From: Thermanaeromonas sp.
GTDB lineage: Bacteria > Bacillota > DSM-521 > Neomoorellales > Neomoorellaceae
Assembly: GCF_021890735.1 (NCBI RefSeq)
Contig: NZ_JAKKUR010000002.1
Coordinates: forward strand, 38,028-102,027
Direction: 5' to 3'
Length of the DNA stretch: 64,000 bases
A program made the position numbers and the translations under genes. The notes beneath the pieces were generated by a model. That model made no database searches and was not told the origin of the DNA. It saw only the letters and a list, made by a program, of their open reading frames with translations. Below, piece after piece: positions 38,987-48,691 of the stretch. How positions within the stretch are numbered: the stretch's first letter is position 1; each line of letters begins with the position of its first letter.

Positions 38987-39072
38987 GGAGGGGTACCCAA
39001 GCTGGCCAAAGGGGGCAGACTGTAAATCTGCTGGCGATGCCTTCGCTGGTTCGAATCCAGCCCCCTCCACCA
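38987..39072 (+). tRNA. tRNA-Tyr (GTA)
   Basis: Cloverleaf with GGAGGGG/CCCCTCC acceptor, anticodon loop around CTGTAAA (GTA), a long class II variable arm as expected for bacterial Tyr tRNA, GGTTCGAATCC T-loop and encoded CCA. Confidence 0.95.
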
Positions 39073-39131
39073 GGAAGGAGCACTTACCTTAAAAGATTTG
39101 CCTTAAAGCCTAAAGATCCTAAAGATCGCGT

Positions 39132-39207
<76 letters not shown>

Positions 39208-39208
39208 T

Positions 39209-39284
39209 GCCCATATAGCTCAGTGGGTAGAGCGTCGCCTTGGTAAGGCGGAGGTCACCGGTTCGATCCCGGTTATGGGCTCCA
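39209..39284 (+). tRNA. tRNA-Thr (GGT)
   Basis: GCCCATA/TATGGGC acceptor, anticodon loop TTGGTAA (GGT), GGTTCGATCCC T-arm and encoded CCA. Starts one base after the fMet gene; cotranscribed. Confidence 0.94.
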
Positions 39285-39341
39285 AATCTGGCCCCGGGGG
39301 AAGTCCCCGGGGCCAAACATTTTAAGACGAGGTGAAGGGAA

Positions 39342-40421
39342 TTGGCCTTAACCTGCGGGATAATCGGCCTTCCCCTGGTGGGGAAGACCACTTTATTCAA
39401 CCTTCTTACCTTGGCCCAAGCGGATACCTCCACCTTTGCCGGAAAGACCAAGACTAACGTCAGGACGGCACCCATTCCCGATCGCCGGCTTGACTTTCTG
39501 GCTTCCCTTTATCGGCCCCGCAAGGTAACTCCGGCCACCCTGGAAGTCATCGACGTCCCAGGATTTACGCCGGGAGCAGGAGCCGCCTTTCTCTCTGCAG
39601 TCCGAGAAGTTGATGCTTTAATTCACGTGGTACGTGCTTTCCGCCGGGAAGACGTACCCCATGTAGCAGGAGAGATCAACCCCTCCCGGGATTTAGATAC
39701 CGTTAATACAGAGCTTATCCTGGCCGATCTTCAACTTGTAGAAACTAGGCTGGAGCGGATTGCCGCAAGTAAAAAAGTCAAAGGAGAACTTCTGGCTGAG
39801 CAGGAAGCGCTGAAACGCTGTAAGGCGGCCCTCGAGGAGGAGCGGCCTTTAAGCGAAGCCGGCCTCACGGAGGAGGAATGGCGCGCGCTTCGGCATATCG
39901 AATTTCTTACAACTAAGCCCATGATTATTGTGGTTAATATCGATGAAGAACAGCTCAAAAACGGGGATTACCAAGGGCGGGCAGAAGTTGAAGCTTATAT
40001 TTCGGCACGGGGGCTACCTGTCTTAACACTGTGTGCCAAGCTTGAAGCGGAGATAGCGGAGTTAAATCCTGCCGACCGTGAAGCCTTCTTGAAAGAGATG
40101 GGGATAGATGAGCCCGGTATTCACCGCCTGGCCCGGGCCATCTACCGGAGACTGGGACTTATTTCCTTTTTGACCGTCGGTGAGGATGAAGTTAAGGCCT
40201 GGACCATCCGGGAAGGGACGCGGGCCAAGGAAGCGGCCGGCAAAGTTCATTCAGACATGGAGAGAGGCTTTATACGGGCCGAGGTAGTAAAGTTTGAGGA
40301 CCTTTTGGCCTGCGGTAATATGGCTAAAGCCAGGGAAAGGGGCCTCGTGCGCCTGGAAGGCAAGGATTATGTAGTGGAAGATGGAGATATAATCAACTTC
40401 CGGTTTAACGTTCACAGGTAA
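39342..40421 (+). CDS. YchF/OLA1-type GTPase/ATPase with altered P-loop
   Basis: The 359-residue protein has a G domain, a coiled-coil insertion and a C-terminal TGS-like YchF domain (LTVGEDEVKAWTIREGTRAKEAAGKVHSDMERGF, split here as the family signature region). The P-loop is GLPLVGKT (9-16) instead of the usual GLPNVGKS. The NxxE specificity motif (NIDEE) of ATP-preferring YchF is present. TTG 39342 follows GAGGTGAAGG. Whether this is the main YchF or a paralogue cannot be judged. Confidence 0.88.
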   Translation: MALTCGIIGLPLVGKTTLFNLLTLAQADTSTFAGKTKTNVRTAPIPDRRLDFLASLYRPRKVTPATLEVIDVPGFTPGAGAAFLSAVREVDALIHVVRAFRREDVPHVAGEINPSRDLDTVNTELILADLQLVETRLERIAASKKVKGELLAEQEALKRCKAALEEERPLSEAGLTEEEWRALRHIEFLTTKPMIIVVNIDEEQLKNGDYQGRAEVEAYISARGLPVLTLCAKLEAEIAELNPADREAFLKEMGIDEPGIHRLARAIYRRLGLISFLTVGEDEVKAWTIREGTRAKEAAGKVHSDMERGFIRAEVVKFEDLLACGNMAKARERGLVRLEGKDYVVEDGDIINFRFNVHR

Positions 40422-40596
40422 CAGCAAAAGCTTATAAACCGCAGAGGCGATTAAAACCTTAGCGGAACGAAAACCTCCCGGGAAAATTAACACCTACCGG
40501 GCCTGGCTCAGGTGGAATATTTAAAACTTCGGCGGAACCTTACGGCTTCCAGGTTCATAATAAAGTAACGGAAAAATTTTGACGGGAGGGCTTTTT
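40422..40596. other. Spacer between YchF gene and small membrane peptide gene
   Basis: A 175-base gap with several CGG-type repeats (GCGGAACG, GGCGGAACC) but no recognisable promoter or RNA motif; I see nothing firm in it. Confidence 0.3.
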
Positions 40597-40707
40597 ATGG
40601 TGGAGGCCGGACAGGTAACTCAACAGACTGCCCGGGATATTGTAGCGGATGGCGGGCTGGTGTTCTTGTTTTTGATATTGTTGCTCATCTTGTTTACCTG
40701 GTTATAA
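40597..40707 (+). CDS. 36-residue single-pass membrane peptide
   Basis: ATG 40597 follows GGGAGGG by 6 bases. The peptide has a polar N-terminus (about 18 residues) and a hydrophobic tail of about 18 residues (GGLVFLFLILLLILFTWL), then stop. It resembles in layout the very short YjcZ-like sporulation-associated peptides of Firmicutes, but I cannot show homology. A strong terminator follows at 40738-40769, supporting a real gene. Function unknown. Confidence 0.6.
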   Translation: MVEAGQVTQQTARDIVADGGLVFLFLILLLILFTWL

Positions 40708-40737
40708 CCAAGAGGTGACAAATCCCCTCCTATGTGT

Positions 40738-40769
40738 CCCGCAAGACCCTTTTTGCGGGCTTCTTTTTT
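40738..40769 (+). terminator. Terminator after the 36-residue peptide gene
   Basis: CCCGCAA (40738-40744) and TTGCGGG (40753-40759) form a hairpin followed by CTTCTTTTTT. Confidence 0.9.
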
Positions 40770-40785
40770 CAGGGCCCTCAGAGTG

Positions 40786-40833
40786 AAAGTGGAGATGCAC
40801 CAGGGCAAGTCCCCTGAGTTATCCCCACTTTTT
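40786..40833 (+). terminator. Second hairpin with T-run upstream of candidate RNA
   Basis: AAAGTGG (40786-40792) pairs with CCACTTT (40825-40831), with an inner CAGGG/CCCTG stem (40801-40816) and a TTTTT run. It may be a terminator or part of a leader. It lies immediately before the candidate RNA at 40837. Confidence 0.45.
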
Positions 40834-40836
40834 ACA

Positions 40837-41089
40837 GAGCAGGCCTGCTTGAGCTTGAAAGCGACCGACTAAACCCGAGCGGTAGCCCAACTCAAGCTTG
40901 GCGAAAGGCTTAAGAAAGGCCCGAGGGCATGAGAAACCTGCGGCCCGCAACTGAGGCAGGAAGCCGAATTTGCCGGGAAGCCTGCCGGAGCCTTGAGCCA
41001 AGCAAAAGTCCTGCCCGCGAGGGAAGCCAAGCAGGGCTCGGATCAAAACTGGTGATACGCCGGGGCAAGACCCCCTTGCGTTTTCCTTT
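40837..41089 (+). ncRNA. Candidate structured small RNA (unassigned) with paired ends and terminator
   Basis: The ends pair: GAGC (40837-40840), CCTGCTTG (40844-40851) and GCTT (40853-40856) match AAGC (41024-41027), CAAGCAGG (41028-41035) and GCTC (41036-41039), a 16-bp helix with small bulges. Inside, GGCTTAAG (40907-40914) pairs with CTTGAGCC (40992-40999), and GGCAGG/CCTGCC form another hairpin (near 40954-40985). A hairpin at 41058-41080 with TTTTCCTTT may end transcription. No protein frame is convincing. Size and paired ends recall 6S RNA, but the branched interior does not fit well, so I leave the family open. Confidence 0.5.
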
Positions 41090-41104
41090 ACCCTGTGCTA
41101 CAAT
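41076..41104 (+). promoter_or_regulatory. Promoter of the serine T-box operon
   Basis: TTGCGT (41076-41081), 17 bases, TACAAT (41099-41104). It overlaps the T-run of the upstream candidate terminator. Confidence 0.6.
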
Positions 41105-41424
41105 CATGCCCAAACAGAAAAGCGGAAAAGTGATGAGGGGGACAGGGCACGACCCACTCCGGTAAACGAGAGAGCTGGTGGTCGGTGGGAACCAGCCCGG
41201 AGGTCGTAGCCAGGCACCCCTGAGCGGCCGGTGAGAAATCCGCAAGGCTTGTCTTGCGGAGCAAATCGGCCCGGGCATGCCCGTTATGCATGTAGAGTGG
41301 GTCAGGAGGGGTTATAAACAGGATGGGTTTAAAGAAGGAGCTAGCCTTCCTGGCCAAGAAGGGTGGCACCGCGGGAGAAAACTCCCGTCCCTTTGCCATG
41401 TGCGGGGACGGGGGTTTTTATTTT
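41105..41424 (+). promoter_or_regulatory. T-box leader upstream of serine pathway genes
   Basis: The T-box AGGGTGGCACCGCG is at 41360-41373, followed by the terminator CTCCCGTCCC (41382-41391) / GGGACGGGGG (41405-41414) and TTTTTATTTT. Stem I shows GAGAGAGC near 41168 and GGTGGGAACC near 41185. The downstream genes (aminotransferase, serA, serS) imply tRNA-Ser; AGC at 41218-41220 is a possible specifier, but the stem I fold was not resolved. Confidence 0.9.
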
Positions 41425-41458
41425 AACCAGATTTAACTTACAGGGAGGGATGTAGAGT

Positions 41459-42616
41459 ATGACTGATAAGCAGATCTTGCTCCTACCCGGACCGACCCCC
41501 GTACCGCCACGTGTGGCCCTGGCCATGGCCAGACCGGCCATCAACCACCGGGGCCCTGAATTCAGTGAGCTGCTCCACACAGTAACGCAGGGGCTGAAAA
41601 GGGTTTTTAAAACCAATAACGATGTAGTTATCCTTACCGCTTCGGGGACCGGAGGTATGGAGGCGGCGGTAGCCAATCTCCTTTCCCCGGGAGATAAGGC
41701 TTTAGTAGTAACGGTAGGAGTTTTTGGTGAGCGCTTTGTTAAGATAGCCCAACGCTTTGGAGTGGAAACGGAAGTGCTGGCCTTCCCCTATGGCCAGGCA
41801 GCAGACCCTGCAGCCGTAGCCGAAAGACTGGCCCGGGATAAGGCAGGAGAGATAAAAGCTATTCTGGTGCAGCATAACGAAACCTCTACCGGCGTGCTTA
41901 ACGACATAGAAGCCATAAGCAAGGCCCGCGGCGATCACCCTGCCCTTCTTGTGGTGGATACCATCAGTGGCCTGGCTGCTGCCGACCTGCGGGTCGATGA
42001 GTGGGGCATCGATGTGGCCATTGCTGGCTCCCAGAAGGCTTTTATGGTCCCGCCAGGGCTTACTATGCTGAGCTTAAGCGATAGGGCCTGGCAGGCTGTA
42101 GAAAAGTGCAAAAACCACCGCTATTACCTGGACCTCAAGGACGCCAGAAATTACGGACTAAAGGGCCAGACCCCCCACACTCCCGCGGTATCTCTTTTGT
42201 ACGGGCTTAAGGAAGCCTTAGCCATGTTGGAAGAGGAAACGTTGGAGAAAAGCTTCCGCAGGCATGCTTGCTTAAGGGATATGGTACGCGCCGGCATAAA
42301 GGCCCTGGGCCTTGAACCTTTAGCTGATGACCGGGTAGCCTCTCCTTCGGTAACTGCGGTTAAAGTACCTGCAGGCCTTAAACCTGCGGACATTACCGTG
42401 CCGCTCCGGGAAAAGCACGGGGTAGTGGTGGCGGGAGGCCAGGGGCAGGTGAAGGACCGGGTCTTTCGCATAGGTCACTTAGGTTATGTTAATCATATGG
42501 ACGTTTTAAGTGGCCTTGCGGCCCTGGAGGAGGTTTTGGCCAGCTTGGGAGTTATTTCCGTTAGCGGTATCGGTGTGGCCAAAGCGTTAGAAGTCTATCA
42601 GAAATTCAACGCTTAA
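41459..42616 (+). CDS. Class V aminotransferase (serine/alanine-glyoxylate type)
   Basis: This 385-residue PLP enzyme has LPGPTPVPPRV, the TASGTGGMEAAVANLL loop, HNETSTGVLND and the PLP-lysine segment IAGSQKAFMVPPGL. Family members transaminate serine-pyruvate or alanine-glyoxylate pairs. Its place before serA behind a Ser T-box suggests that it supplies the phosphoserine- or serine-forming transamination in place of classical SerC; that is inference. No serB is nearby. Confidence 0.88.
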   Translation: MTDKQILLLPGPTPVPPRVALAMARPAINHRGPEFSELLHTVTQGLKRVFKTNNDVVILTASGTGGMEAAVANLLSPGDKALVVTVGVFGERFVKIAQRFGVETEVLAFPYGQAADPAAVAERLARDKAGEIKAILVQHNETSTGVLNDIEAISKARGDHPALLVVDTISGLAAADLRVDEWGIDVAIAGSQKAFMVPPGLTMLSLSDRAWQAVEKCKNHRYYLDLKDARNYGLKGQTPHTPAVSLLYGLKEALAMLEEETLEKSFRRHACLRDMVRAGIKALGLEPLADDRVASPSVTAVKVPAGLKPADITVPLREKHGVVVAGGQGQVKDRVFRIGHLGYVNHMDVLSGLAALEEVLASLGVISVSGIGVAKALEVYQKFNA

Positions 42617-42643
42617 AGGGGGAGAATAGGGAGGCGGGAAGTT

Positions 42644-44221
42644 ATGAAGGTATTGGCTTTAGACGACATAGATGTTCAGGGGATAAAGGTGCTTGAGGAG
42701 GCCGGGTTGGAAGTAGAAGCTAGGGGTAAAATGAAGGAGGAAGAGCTTAAGGAAGCTCTTCCCTCCTTTGACGCCCTCATCGTGCGCAGCGGTACCAAGG
42801 TTACCGCTTCCGCCCTGGCAGGGGCGAAGAAGCTTAAAATTATCGGCCGGGCCGGAGTGGGTATAGATAACATTGACGTAGATGCGGCTACAGAAAAGGG
42901 TATACTGGTCGTTAACGCTCCGGAAGGCAATACGGTGGCCGCAGCGGAGCATACCTTGGCTCTGATGCTGGCCCTGGCCAGGAATATTCCCCAGGCGAGC
43001 AACCTTTTAAAACAGGGCGTATGGGAGAAAAAGAAGTTCTTGGGAGTAGAGTTAAGGCACAAAACCTTAGGGATCCTTGGTCTAGGTAAAATCGGGAGCG
43101 AAGTGGCGCGCCGGGCACGCGCCTTCGACATGCGCCTTATAGCCTATGATCCTTATGTTTCTCCTGAGCAGGCCGAGCGTTTAGGGGTGACCCTCCTGCC
43201 TTTGGAAGAAGTACTAAAACAGGCCGACTTTCTAACTTTGCACCTTCCGCTTACACGGGATACCTACCATCTCCTTGACCGGGAAAAGCTTCTTTTGCTG
43301 AAGCAAGGCGCGCGCCTTCTTAACGTGGCCCGGGGTGGGATAGTGGATGAGCAGGCCTTATACGAAGCTTTAGCCTCTGGCCACCTGGCGGGCGCTGCCC
43401 TAGATGTATTTGAAGAAGAGCCTTTGACCGACAGCCCCTTGTTTAAACTAGATAACGTCATTGTTACCCCTCATCTGGGAGCATCCACTGCCGAAGCCCA
43501 GGTAGCGGTAGCTGTGGAAGTTGCCCAGGATGTTGTACGCTGCCTTAGAGGTGAGCCTGTGCTCAACGCGGTTAATATTCCTGTGCTACGTGGGCAGGCC
43601 TTAGAGACCCTGCGACCCTATCTTAAACTAGTGGAAAGGCTGGGCAGCTTCTTGTCCCAACTCATGGAAGGTCCTATTTTAGAGGCCGAACTCTCCACCA
43701 GCGGTGAGTTGGCTCAGCACGAGCTTTCTCCTTTAACCAATGCGTTCCTTAAAGGTCTTTTGCGGCCGCTTCTGGGCGAGACGGTAAACTACGTGAATGC
43801 CCCTGTAGTGGCCAGGAAGCGGGGTATCCGTGTAAGGGAAAATAAAACCCGGGAGATGGGTTATTATACCACGGTGATATCTGCCACAGTTAAGGGTCGG
43901 CGGGAAGGTTATACGGTAGCTGGTGCGGTAAACCAGCGAGGCGAGCCGAGATTGGTGGGCCTTAACGGGTACGGTTTGGATGCCGAGCTTGAGGGCCATA
44001 TGCTGGTGATACCCCATATAGACAAGCCCAGAATTGTAGGTCCGGTGGGACTGGCTATAGGCGACTACGGCATAAACATTGCTGGCATGCAAGTAGGGCG
44101 CCGGGAGGCTGGTGGCGAGGCGGTGATGATCCTACGCATAGATTCTGAGGTACCCCGGGAGGTTCTGGATAGCATCCGCCAGGTAGACGGGGTTTTAGAT
44201 GTAAGGTATCTTTGCCTGTAA
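42644..44221 (+). CDS. serA: SerA, D-3-phosphoglycerate dehydrogenase
   Basis: SerA starts serine synthesis from 3-phosphoglycerate. The 525-residue long form has the NAD domain (LGILGLGKIGSEVARRA), catalytic VARGGIVDE and PHLGASTAEAQ, the intervening domain and a C-terminal ACT domain (IDKPRIVGPVGLAIGDYGINI) likely giving serine feedback. ATG 42644 follows GGGAGGCGGGAAG. Confidence 0.96.
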   Translation: MKVLALDDIDVQGIKVLEEAGLEVEARGKMKEEELKEALPSFDALIVRSGTKVTASALAGAKKLKIIGRAGVGIDNIDVDAATEKGILVVNAPEGNTVAAAEHTLALMLALARNIPQASNLLKQGVWEKKKFLGVELRHKTLGILGLGKIGSEVARRARAFDMRLIAYDPYVSPEQAERLGVTLLPLEEVLKQADFLTLHLPLTRDTYHLLDREKLLLLKQGARLLNVARGGIVDEQALYEALASGHLAGAALDVFEEEPLTDSPLFKLDNVIVTPHLGASTAEAQVAVAVEVAQDVVRCLRGEPVLNAVNIPVLRGQALETLRPYLKLVERLGSFLSQLMEGPILEAELSTSGELAQHELSPLTNAFLKGLLRPLLGETVNYVNAPVVARKRGIRVRENKTREMGYYTTVISATVKGRREGYTVAGAVNQRGEPRLVGLNGYGLDAELEGHMLVIPHIDKPRIVGPVGLAIGDYGINIAGMQVGRREAGGEAVMILRIDSEVPREVLDSIRQVDGVLDVRYLCL

Positions 44222-44225
44222 GTAA

Positions 44226-45566
<1,341 letters not shown>

Positions 45567-45644
45567 GAAGTCCCCGGGCAGCCACCCGGGGATTAGGTAA
45601 TAGCCTTGGGCGCGGAGTGGTATTCACGAGCAGGAGGGCATCTG

Positions 45645-47072
45645 GTGCTTAAGGGTTCTTTTGAGGATGTGCTGGACCGGAACTGGTATCTCATCTTTTT
45701 CATTTACGGTTTGGCCTTTTTTCTTATGGGTTTTAGTATCGCCTTGCAGGCTAAACGCCCCAGCACCTTCCGGCTGGGGCAACATCTTAGATTGCTGGCC
45801 GGCTTCGGCCTCCTGCACGGAACGGCGGAATGGGCTTACATTTTTCTTACACCGGGATTTCTGGCCGGTGGCCGTGAGGCCCTCAAGGGAGCTGTGCTTA
45901 CTGGAGGACATGCTGTGCTTATAGCCCTTTCCTTTGCCTTCCTTTTTGCCTTCGGGGCGGAGCTTTTAGCCAGCACTTGGGGCCGGGCGGGGTGGGGGAA
46001 GAAGCTGGCCGTCCTTCTTTTCGGCGTGTGGTTAGGGATTTTTTTCATCTCCCAGCCTAATGAGGCCTCGGAGATTCCCGGCTGGTTGGGTTATACAGAG
46101 ATACTGGTACGCTATTGTTTGGCCTTTCCCGGTGCTCTTTTGAGCTCTTTAGGTATGATCTTGCAGCGTAGTGAGCTTAGGGGATTAAGGCATCCGCCTT
46201 TAGAGCGCAGCCTTATAGGGGCTTCTTTAGCCTTTGGGCTTTATGCTTTTGCCGGCGGGTTGGTGGTTCCGCCGGCTTCCTTTCCTCCGGCGAGTTTCCT
46301 AAATACCTCTTTGATGTTACGGTTGGGTCTCCCTGTGCAGTTTTTACGGGCTATAGCTGGGCTCTTTATGGCTTACTTTATCATCTGCAGCCTGGAATTT
46401 TACGAAGTGGAAAACCGAAAGAAGTTAGAAAACTTGCGGCAGCGAGAGCTTCTTTGGTTGGAGAGGGAGCGTATAAGGCGGGACCTTCACGATGGCATAA
46501 CTCAAGCTATTTACGGTCTGGTCTTAGGGTTAGATCATGCTTTAAATCTTTTGGAGGGCAACTCCGGTGCCTGCCGGGACAAACTCAAGGAACTGAAAGA
46601 GCGGGCCGGCGAGGTCATAAACCAGCTCAGAGGGTACTTAAAAAATATGGAGTTTCCCGTAGAACTACCCGGCCGTGCTGTTGCGCTTTTGGAAGAACTT
46701 TTGGCCGGATATATGGCCTCTACGGATCAGAGGTTGGTGTTTAATGTCCGGGGCAAGCAGCCACGGGAGCTTGACCCTGTTCAGAGGGAACACTTGTACT
46801 ACATGGCGACAGAAATTTTAAGCAATATACGGCGGCACTCCCGGGCAACCCTTGTACACGTTGAACTGGATTTGGGTTCTTCAGGGTTGCGCCTACTGGT
46901 TAAGGATAACGGGGTGGGCTTTATCCCCGAAGCCAACCTTTCTCGAGGCATGGGGCTTGTAAATTTGCGGGAGCGGGCGGCCCTAGCCGGGGGCTGGGTG
47001 GAGATAACCTCCGGGCTGGGTAAGGGTACGGAGGTTGAGGTGTGGATCCCCTATGTAGCGTCCGAAAAATAG
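45645..47072 (+). CDS. Membrane histidine kinase, NarL-type partner (HisKA_3)
   Basis: The 475-residue protein has about seven hydrophobic helices in the first 265 residues, then the HisKA_3 box RRDLHDGITQAIYGLVLGLD and HATPase motifs (EILSNIRRHS, KDNGVGF, GMGLVNLRERA). GTG 45645 is chosen because AGGAGGG lies 6 bases upstream; TTG 45606 is less likely. It is coupled to the following response regulator. The ligand is unknown; the multi-helix input suggests a membrane signal. Confidence 0.9.
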   Translation: MLKGSFEDVLDRNWYLIFFIYGLAFFLMGFSIALQAKRPSTFRLGQHLRLLAGFGLLHGTAEWAYIFLTPGFLAGGREALKGAVLTGGHAVLIALSFAFLFAFGAELLASTWGRAGWGKKLAVLLFGVWLGIFFISQPNEASEIPGWLGYTEILVRYCLAFPGALLSSLGMILQRSELRGLRHPPLERSLIGASLAFGLYAFAGGLVVPPASFPPASFLNTSLMLRLGLPVQFLRAIAGLFMAYFIICSLEFYEVENRKKLENLRQRELLWLERERIRRDLHDGITQAIYGLVLGLDHALNLLEGNSGACRDKLKELKERAGEVINQLRGYLKNMEFPVELPGRAVALLEELLAGYMASTDQRLVFNVRGKQPRELDPVQREHLYYMATEILSNIRRHSRATLVHVELDLGSSGLRLLVKDNGVGFIPEANLSRGMGLVNLRERAALAGGWVEITSGLGKGTEVEVWIPYVASEK

Positions 47073-47083
47073 GGGGTGAGCTG

Positions 47084-47746
47084 GTGGGCATCAGAGTAAT
47101 GCTGGTAGAGGATCATGTCATAGTTCGGGAGGGCCTTAAAGCGTTACTGGCTTCGGAACAGGATATCGAAATAGTGGGGGAAGCGGGAAATTTTGCGGAA
47201 GCTTTACAAGTAACTGCTCAGACCCGGCCCGAGGTAGTGGTCCTTGACCTGCGGCTTCCCGGTAAAAGCGGGATGGAAGTCTGCCGGGCACTTAAGGAGG
47301 CCTTTCCGGATATAAAGGTAGTTATTTTAAGCATGTATGATGAAGAAGAGACGGTTATACGGGCTTTAAAATCGGGGGCCACAGGGTATGTGTTAAAGAA
47401 GGCCGGAGTGGCCGAACTCTTAAAGGCTATACGGGCTGTACACTCCGGGGAAGCCTACTTGGATTCCACCATCGCCCGCCGGGTAGTGGAGGGGTTGCAG
47501 AAGGGCCTACCCCTAAACAGGGGTAGTGAAACAGACCCCGAACTTACCCCTAGGGAAGAGGAAATCCTTCGCCTGGTGGCCGAAGGTCTTACTAATCAAG
47601 AGATCGCCCGGAAACTCTTCATCAGCGTAAAAACCGTGCAGGCTCACCGTGCGAACCTAATGAAGAAGTTGGGGGTTCACGACCGGGTGGACCTGGTGAA
47701 GTATGCTCTAAGGAAGGGGTTACTTCACCTCGAGAAAGAGGACTAG
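47084..47746 (+). CDS. NarL/LuxR-family response regulator
   Basis: The 220-residue regulator has a receiver domain with the phosphorylatable Asp in VVVLDLRLPGKSG and a C-terminal LuxR helix-turn-helix (LTPREEEILRLVAEGLTNQEIA). GTG 47084 follows GGGGGTGAG; it begins 11 bases after the kinase stop. Probable cognate partner of that kinase; the DoxX gene downstream is a candidate target. Confidence 0.93.
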   Translation: MGIRVMLVEDHVIVREGLKALLASEQDIEIVGEAGNFAEALQVTAQTRPEVVVLDLRLPGKSGMEVCRALKEAFPDIKVVILSMYDEEETVIRALKSGATGYVLKKAGVAELLKAIRAVHSGEAYLDSTIARRVVEGLQKGLPLNRGSETDPELTPREEEILRLVAEGLTNQEIARKLFISVKTVQAHRANLMKKLGVHDRVDLVKYALRKGLLHLEKED

Positions 47747-47866
47747 GGCTAATACCCTAGGGTCTGTATCCTAGATAAAATCGGATGTTAAGCCGATAGC
47801 AAAGGCTTCCTCCCCGAAGATATAGTAAAGCTTAAGAGAGCGAGTACAAACTAGGGGGGAGGCCTC

Positions 47867-48382
47867 ATGTTAAGTATTTTACGTAACCCGCGTCTTGCCC
47901 CGCTGTGGACGTTGCTAAGGATTTGGCTGGGTTGGCAGTGGCTGGAGGCAGGGTTGCACAAAATTTCGGATCCTAAGTGGATGCAAGGGGGAGAGGCGTT
48001 AAAAGGTTTCTGGGCCAAGGCAGTGGGCGCTCTGCCCAATACCCAACCGGCCATCAAGTACGGCTGGTATAAGGCCTTCATCCAGGGTTTGCTAGACGGC
48101 GGTCATTATACGTGGTTTTCCAAGTTGGTTGTTTTCGGTGAACTTCTTACGGGTATAGCTCTCATCCTGGGTGTGGCCACTGTTTTTGCCCTGGCAGTAG
48201 GAGCCTTCATGAATCTTAACTTCATGCTGGCGGGTACGGCTAGTACCAATCCGGTATTATATACCGTAGCCATCCTACTCCTGCTGGCCGGCCAAGCGGC
48301 TTACCAGTACGGTATAGATCGCTATCTTCTGCCCTATATCCAGCAGATGCGCCGGAAGGAAGCTGTGGCTACCCGCACCTAA
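47867..48382 (+). CDS. DoxX-family membrane protein
   Basis: The 171-residue protein has about four transmembrane helices and the DoxX pattern (LRIWLGWQWLEAGLHKI near the start, VVFGELLTGIALILGVAT in the middle). DoxX/DoxD proteins include a thiosulfate:quinone oxidoreductase subunit, but many members have unknown roles. ATG 47867 follows GGGGGGAGG. A terminator follows directly. Confidence 0.82.
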   Translation: MLSILRNPRLAPLWTLLRIWLGWQWLEAGLHKISDPKWMQGGEALKGFWAKAVGALPNTQPAIKYGWYKAFIQGLLDGGHYTWFSKLVVFGELLTGIALILGVATVFALAVGAFMNLNFMLAGTASTNPVLYTVAILLLLAGQAAYQYGIDRYLLPYIQQMRRKEAVATRT

Positions 48383-48399
48383 AGAACGAAGAAACAAAG

Positions 48400-48428
48400 C
48401 CCCGGCTTGTGCCGGGGTTTTTCATTTT
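48400..48428 (+). terminator. Terminator after the DoxX gene
   Basis: CCCCGGC (48400-48406) and GCCGGGG (48411-48417) form a hairpin followed by TTTTTCATTTTT. Confidence 0.92.
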
Positions 48429-48444
48429 TAAAGCCTCGGGTTTG

Positions 48445-48473
48445 TTGACAGGGTATGGCTTTTATGCTAAATT
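48445..48473 (+). promoter_or_regulatory. Promoter of the rpmG-secE-nusG-rplKA operon
   Basis: TTGACA (48445-48450), 17 bases, TAAATT (48468-48473), directly after the DoxX terminator. Confidence 0.8.
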
Positions 48474-48515
48474 AGGTTAGGCATTCTTTCGGGCCAGCGC
48501 ATGGAGGTGGCCGTT

Positions 48516-48665
48516 TTGCGGATAGGGATAACCTTAGAGTGCACTGAATGTAAGCGGCGTAATTATACTACCACTAAAAATAAGCGTAACGATCCGGACC
48601 GGTTAGAACTAAAAAAATATTGCCCGCATTGCGGCAGGCATACGGTGCATAAAGAGACCAAATAA
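48516..48665 (+). CDS. rpmG: Ribosomal protein L33
   Basis: A 49-residue zinc-type L33 beginning [17 protein letters not shown] and ending [14 protein letters not shown], with two CxxC pairs. Start TTG 48516 lies 8 bases after ATGGAGG; the in-frame GTG at 48507 overlaps that site. Confidence 0.95.
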   Translation: MRIGITLECTECKRRNYTTTKNKRNDPDRLELKKYCPHCGRHTVHKETK

Positions 48666-48691
48666 GGCGAAGTAAGTAAGGTGTGAGGAAA

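Noticed and set aside
40929..41399. Frames on both strands across the candidate RNA and serine T-box
   Set aside because: They coincide with RNA secondary structure (paired ends, T-box and terminator) and show no protein family similarity.
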